Shown: piece after piece, positions 7,084 to 16,021 of the stretch | Numbering within the stretch: the first letter of the stretch is position 1 | Layout: the number at the start of each line of letters is the position of its first letter | Assembly (NCBI GenBank): GCA_964466155.1 | Contig: CAYXMY010000002.1 | Coordinates: forward strand, 1-56,131 | Direction of reading: 5' to 3' | Source: Caenibius sp964466155 | GTDB lineage: Bacteria; Pseudomonadota; Alphaproteobacteria; Sphingomonadales; Sphingomonadaceae | Length of the DNA stretch: 56,131 nucleotides | Notes under the pieces: generated by a model | The model's database searches: none | The model's input: only the letters and a program-made list of their open reading frames with translations | Told to the model about the DNA's origin: nothing | Position numbers and translations under genes: made by a program

Positions 7084-7656
7084 TCAAGACTTCCCGGTAA
7101 AGCGCGGCATGGTTGCTTCGCCTTCAGCACTGATATCGGCGCGCCTGAGAACCTTCACTACGGTGAGTGCGATAATACGCAGATCGACCAGGAACGAGTG
7201 ATGATCCACATACCAAAGGTCCAGCGCGAATTTCTCTTCCCAACTGATGCCATTGCGGCCGTTGACCTGTGCCAAACCCGTCAGGCCGGGACGCACATCG
7301 TGCCGCCGGGCTTGTTCAGGCGTATATAACGGCAAATACTCCATGAGCAGGGGGCGGGGGCCGACCAGGCTCATGTCCCCGCGCAACACATTCCACAGCC
7401 CAGGCAATTCATCGAGACTGCTGGAACGCAGGAATTGCCCAAGACGTGTCAGGCGCATTGCATCCGGCTCCGGTCCATCGCGCATCGTGCGGAACTTGAG
7501 CATGGCAAACGGATGCCCATGCAGGCCCGGACGCTGCTGCCGGAAAAGGACAGGCGAGCCCAAGGACAGGCGCACCAGCACGGTTATGAGCAGCAGAAGC
7601 GGCGAAAGAACGATCAGAGCAAGCGCGGCCATAATAACGTCCAGACAGCGTTTCAT
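7084..7656 (-). CDS. Small phosphoglycosyltransferase initiating glycan assembly (PglC-like)
   Basis: A 190-residue sugar transferase of the bacterial monotopic type. It has one N-terminal membrane-inserted helix (residues about 7-28), FRQQRPGLHGHPF then KFRTM at 54-58, the catalytic Asp-Glu pair at D82-E83 in LDELPGLWNVLRGDMSLVGP, and VRPGLTGLAQVNGR. It moves a sugar-1-phosphate from UDP-sugar to undecaprenyl phosphate at the cytoplasmic face, the first membrane step of repeat-unit assembly. The size is that of PglC, without the extra membrane domain of WbaP/WcaJ proteins. It is first in the leftward operon. No other initiating transferase is seen, so this is probably the starter for the whole locus. 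Confidence 0.92.
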   Translation of the reverse strand: MKRCLDVIMAALALIVLSPLLLLITVLVRLSLGSPVLFRQQRPGLHGHPFAMLKFRTMRDGPEPDAMRLTRLGQFLRSSSLDELPGLWNVLRGDMSLVGPRPLLMEYLPLYTPEQARRHDVRPGLTGLAQVNGRNGISWEEKFALDLWYVDHHSFLVDLRIIALTVVKVLRRADISAEGEATMPRFTGKS

Positions 7657-8566
7657 AATGCTCCATAATTCTGGCGAGGCGAGCCGCCGCTGTCAGTGGG
7701 TTATTGCGGCAATGTATGGGCGATAGGCATATAGATAAATATTGGATATATTCAACATATAGGTCAATCGACAGCGCTATCCGTTCGGCCTGCGATAACC
7801 ACGATCCGGCCCACTTCTGCCCGACTGCATCAGGAAAATTGCCGGATCTTCCCGTCGGGCCAATGAAGGCCGCGTTGTGATGGCCTGGCTTTTCGCCGGT
7901 TTTTGCTTGGCCCGACTTTGCCGCTGCCCAGCGGGCGCCATAAGGCGCTGGGTCCAAGGGGGGTGGGGCGGCTCGTCCATTTTCCTTCTTGCAGTTGCCG
8001 ATCGGCGTAGCGCTTTCGGAAGGGCGGGCGGGCGCTCCGTGGCGGCGCTGTTGCCAAAGTTGTGCATCGGTTCGTCGAATACAGTGCACATTTAACCCGA
8101 AATTCGCCAATTTTATGCTTATATACTTCATGAAAAATGGGGGTTTTGCGCGCCTTTTGGCAATGTGTCGATTTTATAGAACATTGATAAATATAATTTT
8201 TCATCTTTCTTGAGGCTATATTTCGGCGTTTTCTCCCATTTTTCCGTCAGCTTCCCACATTGATGAAAGCTTATTATAAGCAACATTCAAATGCGAAATT
8301 TGGGTGCGACCTTTGTGACAAATCTGAAGTCGACGATCTCTCAGCGGGCAGTTCCCTTCATGCGGTCAAGCTGTCCTTCATATGCCCAGGGGTGGGAGAA
8401 TCGCACCTACAATCATCCGGTGCTGAGCCTCGATGGGCGGAAGGGTTTGCTGGATGTCCGGCTCTCTGAGGGCTTCTGCACGGTTCCCGTCGGGTGGAGC
8501 TTCAAAACCCCGGGGCGCGGTCTTTCGCTGCCTGTCTGCCTGAAGTTCTAGGGGTTGTTTGAGATT
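7657..8566. other. 0.9-kb divergent intergenic region between the two sugar operons
   Basis: No gene can be supported here. The part near 8090-8290 is strikingly AT-rich and contains a 13-bp palindrome (GCTTATTATAAGC, 8269-8281) and several runs such as TATAAT-like strings. The side facing the leftward operon (7725-7765) is also AT-rich. Promoters of both operons must lie here. A region of this length and composition suits silencing or control by MucR/Ros- or H-NS-like proteins, but no site is proven. Short frames at 8260-8551 have no family resemblance or clear ribosome binding site. Confidence 0.5.
8269..8281. repeat. 13-bp palindrome GCTTATTATAAGC
   Basis: Perfect 6-bp arms flank a single T. 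It lies about 290 bp upstream of the dehydratase gene that opens the long exopolysaccharide operon, within AT-rich DNA. It is a possible regulator site; no other copy was noticed. Confidence 0.3.
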
Positions 8567-10486
8567 ATGCGAATGGCGCTTTCTGCATGGGCGGAGCGGC
8601 AGATAGGGGCTGCCGCAGTCATGCCAAGACCGGTTCGCCGGTGGATCGCATTCGGTCTAGACAGCCTGTGCTGCGTTCTCGCCGCTTGTCTCGCATTCGC
8701 GTTGCGTCTGGATGATTGGCCGAACAGCATGAGGGGCGTGGTTGTCTTTAGTGTTGCGGCTCTCCTGTGCTGGGCGGCAATCGCCTGGGCTACCAATATA
8801 TATCGCAATCTGATCCGCTATTCCGGCGCGAATGCCATAGGCGGTGTTTGCTGGGCCAGCGCATGCCTCATTGTGCCGTTGGCGCTGCTTTTTTCGTTCT
8901 GGCCGTTTCCTGGCATTCCCCGGTCGTTGTCCGTTTTGCAGCCGATCATCTTCTGCGGCCTGTTGGTGTGCGATCGCTTGCTGATCCGCATCTTTTTGAT
9001 CGATCTGATGTCCCTCATGCGATCGGACAAGCCTTCGCGCCGCCGGGTGGCCATTTATGGCGCGGGGCAGGCTGGGCGGCAGCTTGCCGCCTCTCTGCGC
9101 CATGAACCTTACCTTTCCATTGTCGGCTTCCTTGACGATGACAGCCGGCTTGACGGGCAAAAGGTCGATGGTGTCGCTATCTGGCATGCGTCCCGCCTCC
9201 AGGAACTGGTTTGCAGCGCTCGTCCGAGCGAGGTGCTGCTGGCCATCCCCAGCGCTTCCCGGGCTCGCCGCCGCGAAATCGTCGATGAGCTGCAGCGATG
9301 GGAAATCGGTGTCCGCATATTGCCGGGCATCGGCCAACTCGTCGACGGTGAGGTGACGTTCAGCGACTTTCGCGAAGTGGAGGTCGAGGATTTGCTGGGC
9401 CGCGATCCGGTCGTTCCCAATGAATTGCTGATGGGCCGCGCTCTGGTCGGCAAGGTGGTTCTGGTATCCGGCGCTGGCGGATCGATTGGGAGCGAATTGT
9501 GCCGCCAGATCCTCCACGCTCGGCCATCCCGCCTCATTCTCGCGGAGCAGTCGGAGTACGCGCTTTACGCTATCGATGCAGAATTGCGTGAGCGGCTGGC
9601 GGCGGAAAAGCTGGAAATCGATATTGTTGCCGAGCTGGTGGATATTTCCGACCGTGAAACGGTGGAGCGCATGTTCCAGCGCTGGCAGCCGGACACGGTC
9701 TATCATGCCGCTGCATACAAACATGTCCCATTGGTTGAGGCGAACCCGGTCGCGGGGTTGCGCAATAACATCTTTGGAACGCTGTACAGCGCGCTTGCGG
9801 CAAAGGCCGTGGGCGTGGAGCGTTTCATTCTCGTCAGCACCGACAAGGCTGTGCGTCCGACGAATATCATGGGTGCGTCCAAGCGAATTTGCGAGCTGAT
9901 CCTTCAGGCGCAGGGGCATGGTGGGACCGTCTTCACCATGGTCCGCTTCGGCAATGTCCTGGGTTCCAGCGGTTCCGTGGTGCCGCGCTTCAGGGAGCAA
10001 ATCCGTGCGGGCGGACCGATCACGATCACGCACCGCGATATCACGCGCTACTTCATGACCATTCCGGAAGCGGCGCAACTCGTCATTCAGGCTGGCGGCA
10101 TGGCCCGGGGCGGCGAAGTATTTGTGCTCGACATGGGGCAGCCCGTCCGGATCATCGATCTGGCCCGGACAATGGTGCGTTTGTCGGGCTTGTCCCTGCA
10201 TGAACCCAATCATCCCGATGGCGACATCGAGATAGTGGAAGTGGGGCTGCGGCCCGGTGAAAAGCTCTATGAAGAACTGCTGATCGGAGACAATCCCTTG
10301 CCCACCTTGCATCCGCGTATCATGCAGGCGCAGGAGGCGATGCTTCCTTGGGGCATCCTTTCGGCGCGGCTGGATGAATTGGCCGAATTGTTGCTGGCTG
10401 GGCGTGCGGCGGATGCCATTCCTCTCGTCCGTGATCTGGTGCCCGAATACCGGCAGTCCGTCATGCAGGCGCATGGTGCCTCTTGA
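8567..10486 (+). CDS. PglF/FlaA1/CapD-type membrane-bound UDP-sugar 4,6-dehydratase
   Basis: A protein of about 639 residues with four N-terminal membrane helices (to about residue 145) and a first Rossmann domain (VAIYGAGQAGRQLA near 165). The catalytic extended-SDR domain starts with VLVSGAGGSIGSELCRQIL near 300. The active-site region HAAAYKHVPLVEANP and TDKAVRPTNIMGASKR shows the Met-in-place-of-Tyr, Lys arrangement typical of PglF/FlaA1/WbpM dehydratases. It should make UDP-4-keto-6-deoxy-GlcNAc, the substrate for the aminotransferase and acetyltransferase of the divergent operon. A TTG at 8555 in the same frame is possible; ATG at 8567 or 8573 seems more natural. It opens a run of overlapping genes. 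Confidence 0.92.
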   Translation: MRMALSAWAERQIGAAAVMPRPVRRWIAFGLDSLCCVLAACLAFALRLDDWPNSMRGVVVFSVAALLCWAAIAWATNIYRNLIRYSGANAIGGVCWASACLIVPLALLFSFWPFPGIPRSLSVLQPIIFCGLLVCDRLLIRIFLIDLMSLMRSDKPSRRRVAIYGAGQAGRQLAASLRHEPYLSIVGFLDDDSRLDGQKVDGVAIWHASRLQELVCSARPSEVLLAIPSASRARRREIVDELQRWEIGVRILPGIGQLVDGEVTFSDFREVEVEDLLGRDPVVPNELLMGRALVGKVVLVSGAGGSIGSELCRQILHARPSRLILAEQSEYALYAIDAELRERLAAEKLEIDIVAELVDISDRETVERMFQRWQPDTVYHAAAYKHVPLVEANPVAGLRNNIFGTLYSALAAKAVGVERFILVSTDKAVRPTNIMGASKRICELILQAQGHGGTVFTMVRFGNVLGSSGSVVPRFREQIRAGGPITITHRDITRYFMTIPEAAQLVIQAGGMARGGEVFVLDMGQPVRIIDLARTMVRLSGLSLHEPNHPDGDIEIVEVGLRPGEKLYEELLIGDNPLPTLHPRIMQAQEAMLPWGILSARLDELAELLLAGRAADAIPLVRDLVPEYRQSVMQAHGAS

Positions 10487-10521
10487 TCCGAAACGACACT
10501 CTTCATCGGGTATTCTCATCC

Positions 10522-11229
10522 ATGATTCATCGTCTGCTTCTTCTCTCTCCCCTCTTGCTGGTTGCCGCTTGTGCCGGTGCGCCGCCCCTTCAGTCGAATG
10601 CACATCTTGCCGTTGTTAGCGATGCCACGGAGCTACCGCCCCCCACTTCCGAAGGAGAGGGCAAGCGCGGTTATCAGATCGGTCCACTCGATAAGCTGGC
10701 GGTAGATGTCTACGGCTTCGACAATATCTCGGATCGGGAAATACAGGTCGATTCTGCCGGTCGCATATCGATTCCCATGGCGGGATCGCTCGACGTTGCC
10801 GACCTGACACCGGGGGAGGCGGAGCGGCGCATCGCCGATGCGCTGCGGCAGAACCATGTGCGCGATCCTCATGTCACGGTAAACGTGAAGGAATCGCTCA
10901 ACCAGTTTGTGACAGTCGATGGCCAGGTAGGCCAGCCGGGCAATTATCCGGTGGTGAACGAGATGACGCTGATGCGGGCCATTGCTGCCGCGCGAGGGAC
11001 CGGCGAATTCGCCAAGCTTGAAGATGTGGTGGTTTTCCGGACGGTCGGCAACCAACGGATGGCCGCCCTCTATAACCTCGGTGCGATCCGGCGTGGTTAC
11101 TATCCGGACCCGGCAATCTATCCGAAGGATGTGGTGATCGTCGGCGATTCACCGGCCCGCCGTCTGTTCCGCGACCTTATCTCGACAGCGCCCCTGCTGA
11201 CTGCACCGGTCCTCCTGCTCACCCGCTGA
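10522..11229 (+). CDS. Outer-membrane polysaccharide export lipoprotein (GumB/Wza-like)
   Basis: A 235-residue lipoprotein. The signal sequence MIHRLLLLSPLLLVAAC has a lipobox with Cys17. A poly-export domain follows (about residues 53-128, YQIGPLDKLAVDVYGFDN), then a beta-grasp SLBB-type segment (VTVDGQVGQPGNYPV, about 135-185). Such proteins form the periplasmic and outer-membrane ring through which the polymer leaves the cell. The length is that of the short GumB class rather than Wza. ATG 10522 is chosen because the lipoprotein signal begins there; a TTG at 10483 overlapping the previous gene would add 13 unlikely residues. It sits just upstream of its usual partner, the inner-membrane co-polymerase/kinase. 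Confidence 0.92.
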   Translation: MIHRLLLLSPLLLVAACAGAPPLQSNAHLAVVSDATELPPPTSEGEGKRGYQIGPLDKLAVDVYGFDNISDREIQVDSAGRISIPMAGSLDVADLTPGEAERRIADALRQNHVRDPHVTVNVKESLNQFVTVDGQVGQPGNYPVVNEMTLMRAIAAARGTGEFAKLEDVVVFRTVGNQRMAALYNLGAIRRGYYPDPAIYPKDVVIVGDSPARRLFRDLISTAPLLTAPVLLLTR

Positions 11230-11272
11230 TGATCGTGCTTCGCTCCATTTTCGTATTTGACCAGGCAGGTTC

Positions 11273-13471
11273 ATGAAACAGATCGCTCATCTTCCGGTTG
11301 TGCCGTCCTCCGCTCCCGTTTTGTCGGAGGGGGAGAGGGGGCCGCCCATCGTCCTGCAATATTGGGAAATCGCGCGGCGATATCTGTGGCTGATCCTCTC
11401 TATAATCGGGGTAGCCTTGATTGCCGGTATCGCGATCACGCTTCTTGTGACGCCGCGCTACACGGCGACAGCGCGGATCGAGATCCAGCGCGAGCAGGCA
11501 AATGTCAGTAATGTCCAGGCGCTTCAGCCGGAACAGAATGCGCAGAATCAAGAATTCTATCAGACGCAATATTCGCTTCTGAATGCCCGGTCCCTGGCGG
11601 AGCGGGTCGCAAAAAAGCTGCAATTGGCACAGAATCAGCAGTTTCTGGAAACCCATCATCTGAAGGGAAATCTGTTCTCTTCCACGAACAAAAAGGCGCT
11701 CTCGCGCGAGGAGCTTGGCGCGCGCAAAGATCAAGTTGTCGATGCTTTGCTGCGCGATATCTCCGTCGGTCCCGTGCGCGGTTCTGCTCTGGTCGATGTT
11801 TCATATACAAGCCCTGCGCCGGCACTGGCAGCCCGGATTGCCAACACCTGGGTTGAAGAATTTGTCAGTCAGAGCATGGACCGTCGTTTTGCCTCGACTG
11901 CCGATGCGCGGCATTTCCTGGAAAGCCGCCTGCAATCCCTGCGGGAACGGCTGGAGCAATCCGAGCGCGATCTGGTAGCTTATGCCGAGCAGCGGAATAT
12001 CGTCCCTCTGGCCGAAAGACGCTCGGAGGATGGGCGGACCAGTACGACGCGGACACTTCTTGGCGCCGACATCGAAGGTTTGAACGCCGAACTGGTAGAT
12101 GCGACTGCGCGGCGGGTCGAAGCCGAAGGAAAGATGGATGCGGTTCGCGCTGGTGGCTCCAACAGCGACACCATTTCGAACGTAGCAATTAACACCTTGC
12201 GCGCGAACCGGGCGGAAAAAGCAGCCCAATACGCGGATCTAATGGTGCGGTTCGATCCGGAATATCCTCAGGCCAGAGCGCTGCAACAGCAGATTGCCAA
12301 GCTCGATCAGGCAATTGCGAAAGAAGAACGGCGGGTGTTGAGCGCTACCGCGACCAATTATAACGCCGCACGCGAACGCGAGGATGGTTTACGGGCTCGT
12401 CTCGATCATTTGCTCGGCAAGCTCCAGGGGCAGAATCGCGCGACGATTCAGTACAATATCTATCAACGTGAGGTGGATACCAACCGCCAACTTTATGACG
12501 GCCTGCTGCAACGCTATAAGGAAATCGGCGCGGTGGGTGTCGGGACCAACAATATCTCGATAGTAGATGATGCGATTGTTCCCAAAATCCGTTCTTCGCC
12601 GAAGTTGGCGCTCAACCTTGCCCTTGCGCTTTTAGCGGGCATTATCCTGGCGGCTGCGACGGTATTCGTCCTCGAAAATCTCGATGAGGGTTTGCGCTCG
12701 CCCCAGCAAGTATCCGAACTCTTGGGAATCCCCTTACTCGGTACGATTCCTTCTTCGCAGAAGGACGAACCCCTTGAGATGCTTGAAGATCCCAAGAGTG
12801 TTCTCAACGAAGCCTATATGACTCTCCATACCAATCTGGGGTTCGTGTCGGATCACGGTTTCCCGCGCAGTATGGCGTTCACAAGTTCGGTATCGTCGGA
12901 AGGCAAGTCCACCAGCAGCTATGCGCTGGCGCGGTTGTTGGCGCGCGCAGGCAAGACTGTCGTGTTGGTCGATGTCGACTTGAGGCGGCCGCGGCTGGCC
13001 AAGCTCCTTGAGATAAAAGCGGCCAAGGGCATAAGCAATTATCTGGCGGGTGACGACGACTGGCGGAATATGATCCAGGCTACTGGCTTGGAACGGCTCA
13101 GTCTCTTTCCGGCTGGTCCCATTCCGCCCAGCGCTCCGGAACTGCTGCATGGGCCGAGGCTGGGTAACCTGGTCCAGGAACTGCTCAAGAATTTCGATCA
13201 TGTCATCTTTGACAGTCCACCGCTGTTGGGCCTTGCGGATGCCCCGCTCATTGCTGGTACGGTCGAGGGCGTTGCCCTCGTCATCGAGGCGCAACGGGTG
13301 CCGATACGGGCCATTCGAGCCTCCGTTCAACGGCTGCAATCGGTCAATGCGCGTATATTCGGCGCTGTCCTCACGCGGTACCGGGCAAGCCTGATGAGCT
13401 ATGGCTATGGCTACGATTACAATAATTTTTACAGCTATGAAGCAGATCAGCGCGCGTCGGCAGCGCGATGA
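11273..13471 (+). CDS. Polysaccharide co-polymerase with BY-kinase domain (GumC/Wzc-like)
   Basis: A 732-residue inner-membrane protein. The first membrane helix is at about residues 38-62. A large periplasmic Wzz-type region with long coiled coils spans about 200-420, and the second helix is near 440-463. The cytoplasmic tyrosine-autokinase domain has Walker A SSEGKSTSS near 540, Walker A' VVLVDVDLRRP near 565 and Walker B HVIFDSPPLLG near 645. The C-terminus holds seven tyrosines (YGYGYDYNNFYSYE). Cycles of tyrosine phosphorylation in such tails control octamer assembly and chain length. It works with the export lipoprotein encoded 43 bases upstream and the Wzy polymerase. The intact kinase domain and tyrosine cluster suggest an active autokinase. 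Confidence 0.94.
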   Translation: MKQIAHLPVVPSSAPVLSEGERGPPIVLQYWEIARRYLWLILSIIGVALIAGIAITLLVTPRYTATARIEIQREQANVSNVQALQPEQNAQNQEFYQTQYSLLNARSLAERVAKKLQLAQNQQFLETHHLKGNLFSSTNKKALSREELGARKDQVVDALLRDISVGPVRGSALVDVSYTSPAPALAARIANTWVEEFVSQSMDRRFASTADARHFLESRLQSLRERLEQSERDLVAYAEQRNIVPLAERRSEDGRTSTTRTLLGADIEGLNAELVDATARRVEAEGKMDAVRAGGSNSDTISNVAINTLRANRAEKAAQYADLMVRFDPEYPQARALQQQIAKLDQAIAKEERRVLSATATNYNAAREREDGLRARLDHLLGKLQGQNRATIQYNIYQREVDTNRQLYDGLLQRYKEIGAVGVGTNNISIVDDAIVPKIRSSPKLALNLALALLAGIILAAATVFVLENLDEGLRSPQQVSELLGIPLLGTIPSSQKDEPLEMLEDPKSVLNEAYMTLHTNLGFVSDHGFPRSMAFTSSVSSEGKSTSSYALARLLARAGKTVVLVDVDLRRPRLAKLLEIKAAKGISNYLAGDDDWRNMIQATGLERLSLFPAGPIPPSAPELLHGPRLGNLVQELLKNFDHVIFDSPPLLGLADAPLIAGTVEGVALVIEAQRVPIRAIRASVQRLQSVNARIFGAVLTRYRASLMSYGYGYDYNNFYSYEADQRASAAR

Positions 13472-14721
13472 CCCAATCTGCGCTCTTACCCTCTCTCCGG
13501 ACTGATCGATGTCGCTGGGGTGTGTGGATAGGTCTCCTCTCGGCAATCGGGCTGGGTGTTTTCTCATTCGCCAATGCCGCTGCGGGTGTCGGCTGCCCCA
13601 TGCGGCCCTTTGCTCCGCTGGGTCCCGCTTTTTTCGCATGGCAGCCAGATTATCGGATAGCGGAAAAGAAACTGGCGATTGATGGTGCCAATACAAGGCA
13701 ACTTGCATCTCTGGTTGAAGCAGGGCGAAGCATCCTGGTCCGGGAGCCACTTTCTGTTCAGCCGTTGCACCTGGGCGCTTCGTTAGAGGCAAAGCAAGGC
13801 AATCTTGCCGTGGCCCGCCAGCAGATGAGAATGGCGGAGCGTATCACACGCCGCAACGCTGCCGTTCAATTCTGGCTGATCGACGATGCGTTGCAGGCGG
13901 GCGATATCGATGCGGCACTGCGCCGCTACGATGTGGTCTTGCGGACCATGAGACGCCTGCATGCGCCGCTATTGCAGAAGCTGGTTGCGAGCCTGGATCT
14001 GCAAGAAGCACGATCGGCATTGGTCCCTTATGCGGTAGCGGATAATCCTTGGTTTCCGGAACTTCTCTCGCTCGCCAGTGGAAGCGGCCGTGCGGTTCAG
14101 GCCGCCATGCTTTTGTCTGCGGTTCGGGCAATGCCGGATACTCCCCCTTATCGCGCGGCCTATACGGCCTTGGTACCTGCCTTGGTCAGAGAGAAGCAGT
14201 TCGATCTGTTAAGGCACTTTTATCCGCGTTTGCCGGGCACATTGGCAGGTGGGAAATATATGAGCGATCCCGCTTTGAAGGGGTCTCTCGGCACGGAGGA
14301 TTATCCTCCGCTGCGCTGGGTGCTGGCGGACGATGCGGATCGTAGTGCCAGTATTGCCACCACCGGCGGCAATGGCGCTGCTCTCCATATCGAAGCCAAA
14401 CCGTTCACTTACGGCGAAGCTGCGGGCCGCATCTTCTTATCGGACGAGAGCCCCAGGAGCTTTGGCTGGACAATAAACCAGCAAGGTCTGACCGATGGGG
14501 AAGCGCGCTGGGTGGTCCGCTGTCTCGATAGCAAGCTCACCGCCAACTCTTCCAATCTGCTCGAAAGTTCTCGCACAAACGGTGTTCTGATGATTCCGCA
14601 ACCTTGCCGGGCGGCCCAACTCGTCCTTGTCGTCAACGGCGGGACAGGCGCTACCGGTCCTGCTTTCGATCTGACGAATTTGCGCTGGCTCGCTGCCGGT
14701 CGCGCCAGCGCTGGAGAGTGA
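13468..14721 (+). CDS. Exopolysaccharide-locus protein of unknown function with TPR-like region
   Basis: A 417-residue protein starting in an ATGA overlap with the kinase gene. One hydrophobic segment at about residues 18-38 is probably an uncleaved signal anchor or signal peptide. Residues about 70-240 are helical with a tetratricopeptide-like rhythm (LGASLEAKQGNLAVARQQMR, then ALQAGDIDAALRRYD). The C-terminal third is beta-rich, with paired Cys residues near 352 and 373. I do not recognise a named family. Position directly after the co-polymerase and before wecB suggests a periplasmic scaffold or assembly factor for the export machine, which is inference from place alone. Confidence 0.8.
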   Translation: MTQSALLPSLRTDRCRWGVWIGLLSAIGLGVFSFANAAAGVGCPMRPFAPLGPAFFAWQPDYRIAEKKLAIDGANTRQLASLVEAGRSILVREPLSVQPLHLGASLEAKQGNLAVARQQMRMAERITRRNAAVQFWLIDDALQAGDIDAALRRYDVVLRTMRRLHAPLLQKLVASLDLQEARSALVPYAVADNPWFPELLSLASGSGRAVQAAMLLSAVRAMPDTPPYRAAYTALVPALVREKQFDLLRHFYPRLPGTLAGGKYMSDPALKGSLGTEDYPPLRWVLADDADRSASIATTGGNGAALHIEAKPFTYGEAAGRIFLSDESPRSFGWTINQQGLTDGEARWVVRCLDSKLTANSSNLLESSRTNGVLMIPQPCRAAQLVLVVNGGTGATGPAFDLTNLRWLAAGRASAGE

Positions 14722-14722
14722 G

Positions 14723-16021
14723 ATGACGGCATCGATCCAGCCTGCTTTCGAAGGCCTCTCAAAACGCGATCCTGTTGGGGATCCGGCGTTCAACACGTCT
14801 GGGCAGGGCAAAGATACTTCTATCAAATATTCATCTCCCCCCGGAAAGCCGGCAATGGCTGCTGAGTTGAAAGTTCTTTCCGTTTTCGGCACGCGGCCGG
14901 AAGCAATCAAGATGGCGCCCGTTGTCCAGCGCCTTGCGAACACACCTGATATCGTTTCGCGCGTCTGCGTCACCGCACAGCATCGCGAGATGCTGGATCA
15001 GGTGCTGTCCCTGTTCGGCATCGTGCCTGACTTCGATCTCAACCTGATGAAACCGGGGCAGGACCTCACCGACATTACCGCGCATGTGCTCCATGGCTTG
15101 CGGCCGGTGCTGCGTGAATTTCGGCCCGATCTCGTCCTGGTTCACGGCGATACGACCACGACGCTGGCAGCGTCGCTTGCTGCCTATTACGAGCGTATTC
15201 CTGTTGGCCATGTCGAGGCTGGCCTGCGTACCGGCAATATCCTCTCACCTTGGCCGGAGGAGGTGAACCGTAAGGTCGCGGGCGCAATCACATCGTTGCA
15301 TTTTGCGCCCACGCTCCGTTCGCAAAACAATCTGCTGCGCGAAAACGTCGCGCCCGACATCATTCATGTCACCGGGAATACGGTGATCGATGCGCTGCAT
15401 CAGGTCGTCGCGCAAATTCGAGACGATCCGGCGCTGCAGGGCGATCTTGGGGGGCGCTTCCATTTAAATCCTGAGCGCCGTTTGATCCTGGTGACTGGCC
15501 ATAGGCGCGAAAGCTTTGGCAGCGGGTTCGAACGGATATGCAACGCGCTCGAAAGGCTGGCGGCACGGCCGGATATCGAGATCGTCTATCCCGTGCATCT
15601 CAACCCGAATGTGAAAGGGCCGGTTGAGCGTCAGCTTGGCGGATTTGCCAACGTTCATCTCGTCGCGCCGCAGGATTATCTGCCCTTTGTCTATCTGATG
15701 GATCGCGCGGACATCATTCTGACGGACTCGGGCGGAGTGCAGGAAGAAGCCCCCTCACTCGGCAAGCCGGTGCTTGTCATGCGCGACACCACTGAACGGC
15801 CGGAGGCCGTGGAAGCGGGGACCGTGCGCCTGGTCGGCACCGATGAGACGTTGATTGTCGAAAGTGTGAACACCCTGTTGGATGATCGCGCCGCCTATGA
15901 AGCGATGAGCTTTGCGCACAACCCTTATGGCGACGGGCAGGCTGCTGGCCGGATCGCGGCCGCGATCCAGAGCTGGGCGCCCGCCCGCCACCCCTACCCC
16001 TATCCTGAGGATAAATCATGA
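14723..16021 (+). CDS. wecB: UDP-N-acetylglucosamine 2-epimerase (non-hydrolysing)
   Basis: The enzyme body matches WecB closely: KVLSVFGTRPEAIKMAPVVQ, VCVTAQHREMLDQVL, VHGDTTTTLAASLAAYY, GHVEAGLRTGN, SPWPEEVNR, TGHRRESFG and TDSGGVQEEAPSLGKPVLV. It interconverts UDP-GlcNAc and UDP-ManNAc in the cytoplasm and supplies the WecC enzyme encoded next. The family normally starts at about MAAELKV, which corresponds to ATG 14855. The upstream ATG at 14723 adds 44 residues of no recognised sequence but has GAGAG in place and directly follows the previous stop. Either start is possible; the longer form would be unusual. Its end overlaps wecC by four bases. Confidence 0.93.
   Translation: MTASIQPAFEGLSKRDPVGDPAFNTSGQGKDTSIKYSSPPGKPAMAAELKVLSVFGTRPEAIKMAPVVQRLANTPDIVSRVCVTAQHREMLDQVLSLFGIVPDFDLNLMKPGQDLTDITAHVLHGLRPVLREFRPDLVLVHGDTTTTLAASLAAYYERIPVGHVEAGLRTGNILSPWPEEVNRKVAGAITSLHFAPTLRSQNNLLRENVAPDIIHVTGNTVIDALHQVVAQIRDDPALQGDLGGRFHLNPERRLILVTGHRRESFGSGFERICNALERLAARPDIEIVYPVHLNPNVKGPVERQLGGFANVHLVAPQDYLPFVYLMDRADIILTDSGGVQEEAPSLGKPVLVMRDTTERPEAVEAGTVRLVGTDETLIVESVNTLLDDRAAYEAMSFAHNPYGDGQAAGRIAAAIQSWAPARHPYPYPEDKS

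Noticed and set aside
7830..8204. 124-codon minus-strand frame in the divergent region
   Set aside because: The product is low in structure and has no known relatives that I recognise; the frame spans the AT-rich control segment.
8260..8551. Short plus-strand frames before the dehydratase gene
   Set aside because: No ribosome binding site, no homology that I recognise and unusual composition; more likely part of the leader or control region.
8657..10603. 648-codon open frame on the minus strand
   Set aside because: It is antisense to the PglF-like dehydratase gene, whose family motifs are unmistakable. The antisense product is rich in Arg, His, Gln and Asp with no domain pattern, as expected for mirror frames in GC-rich codons.
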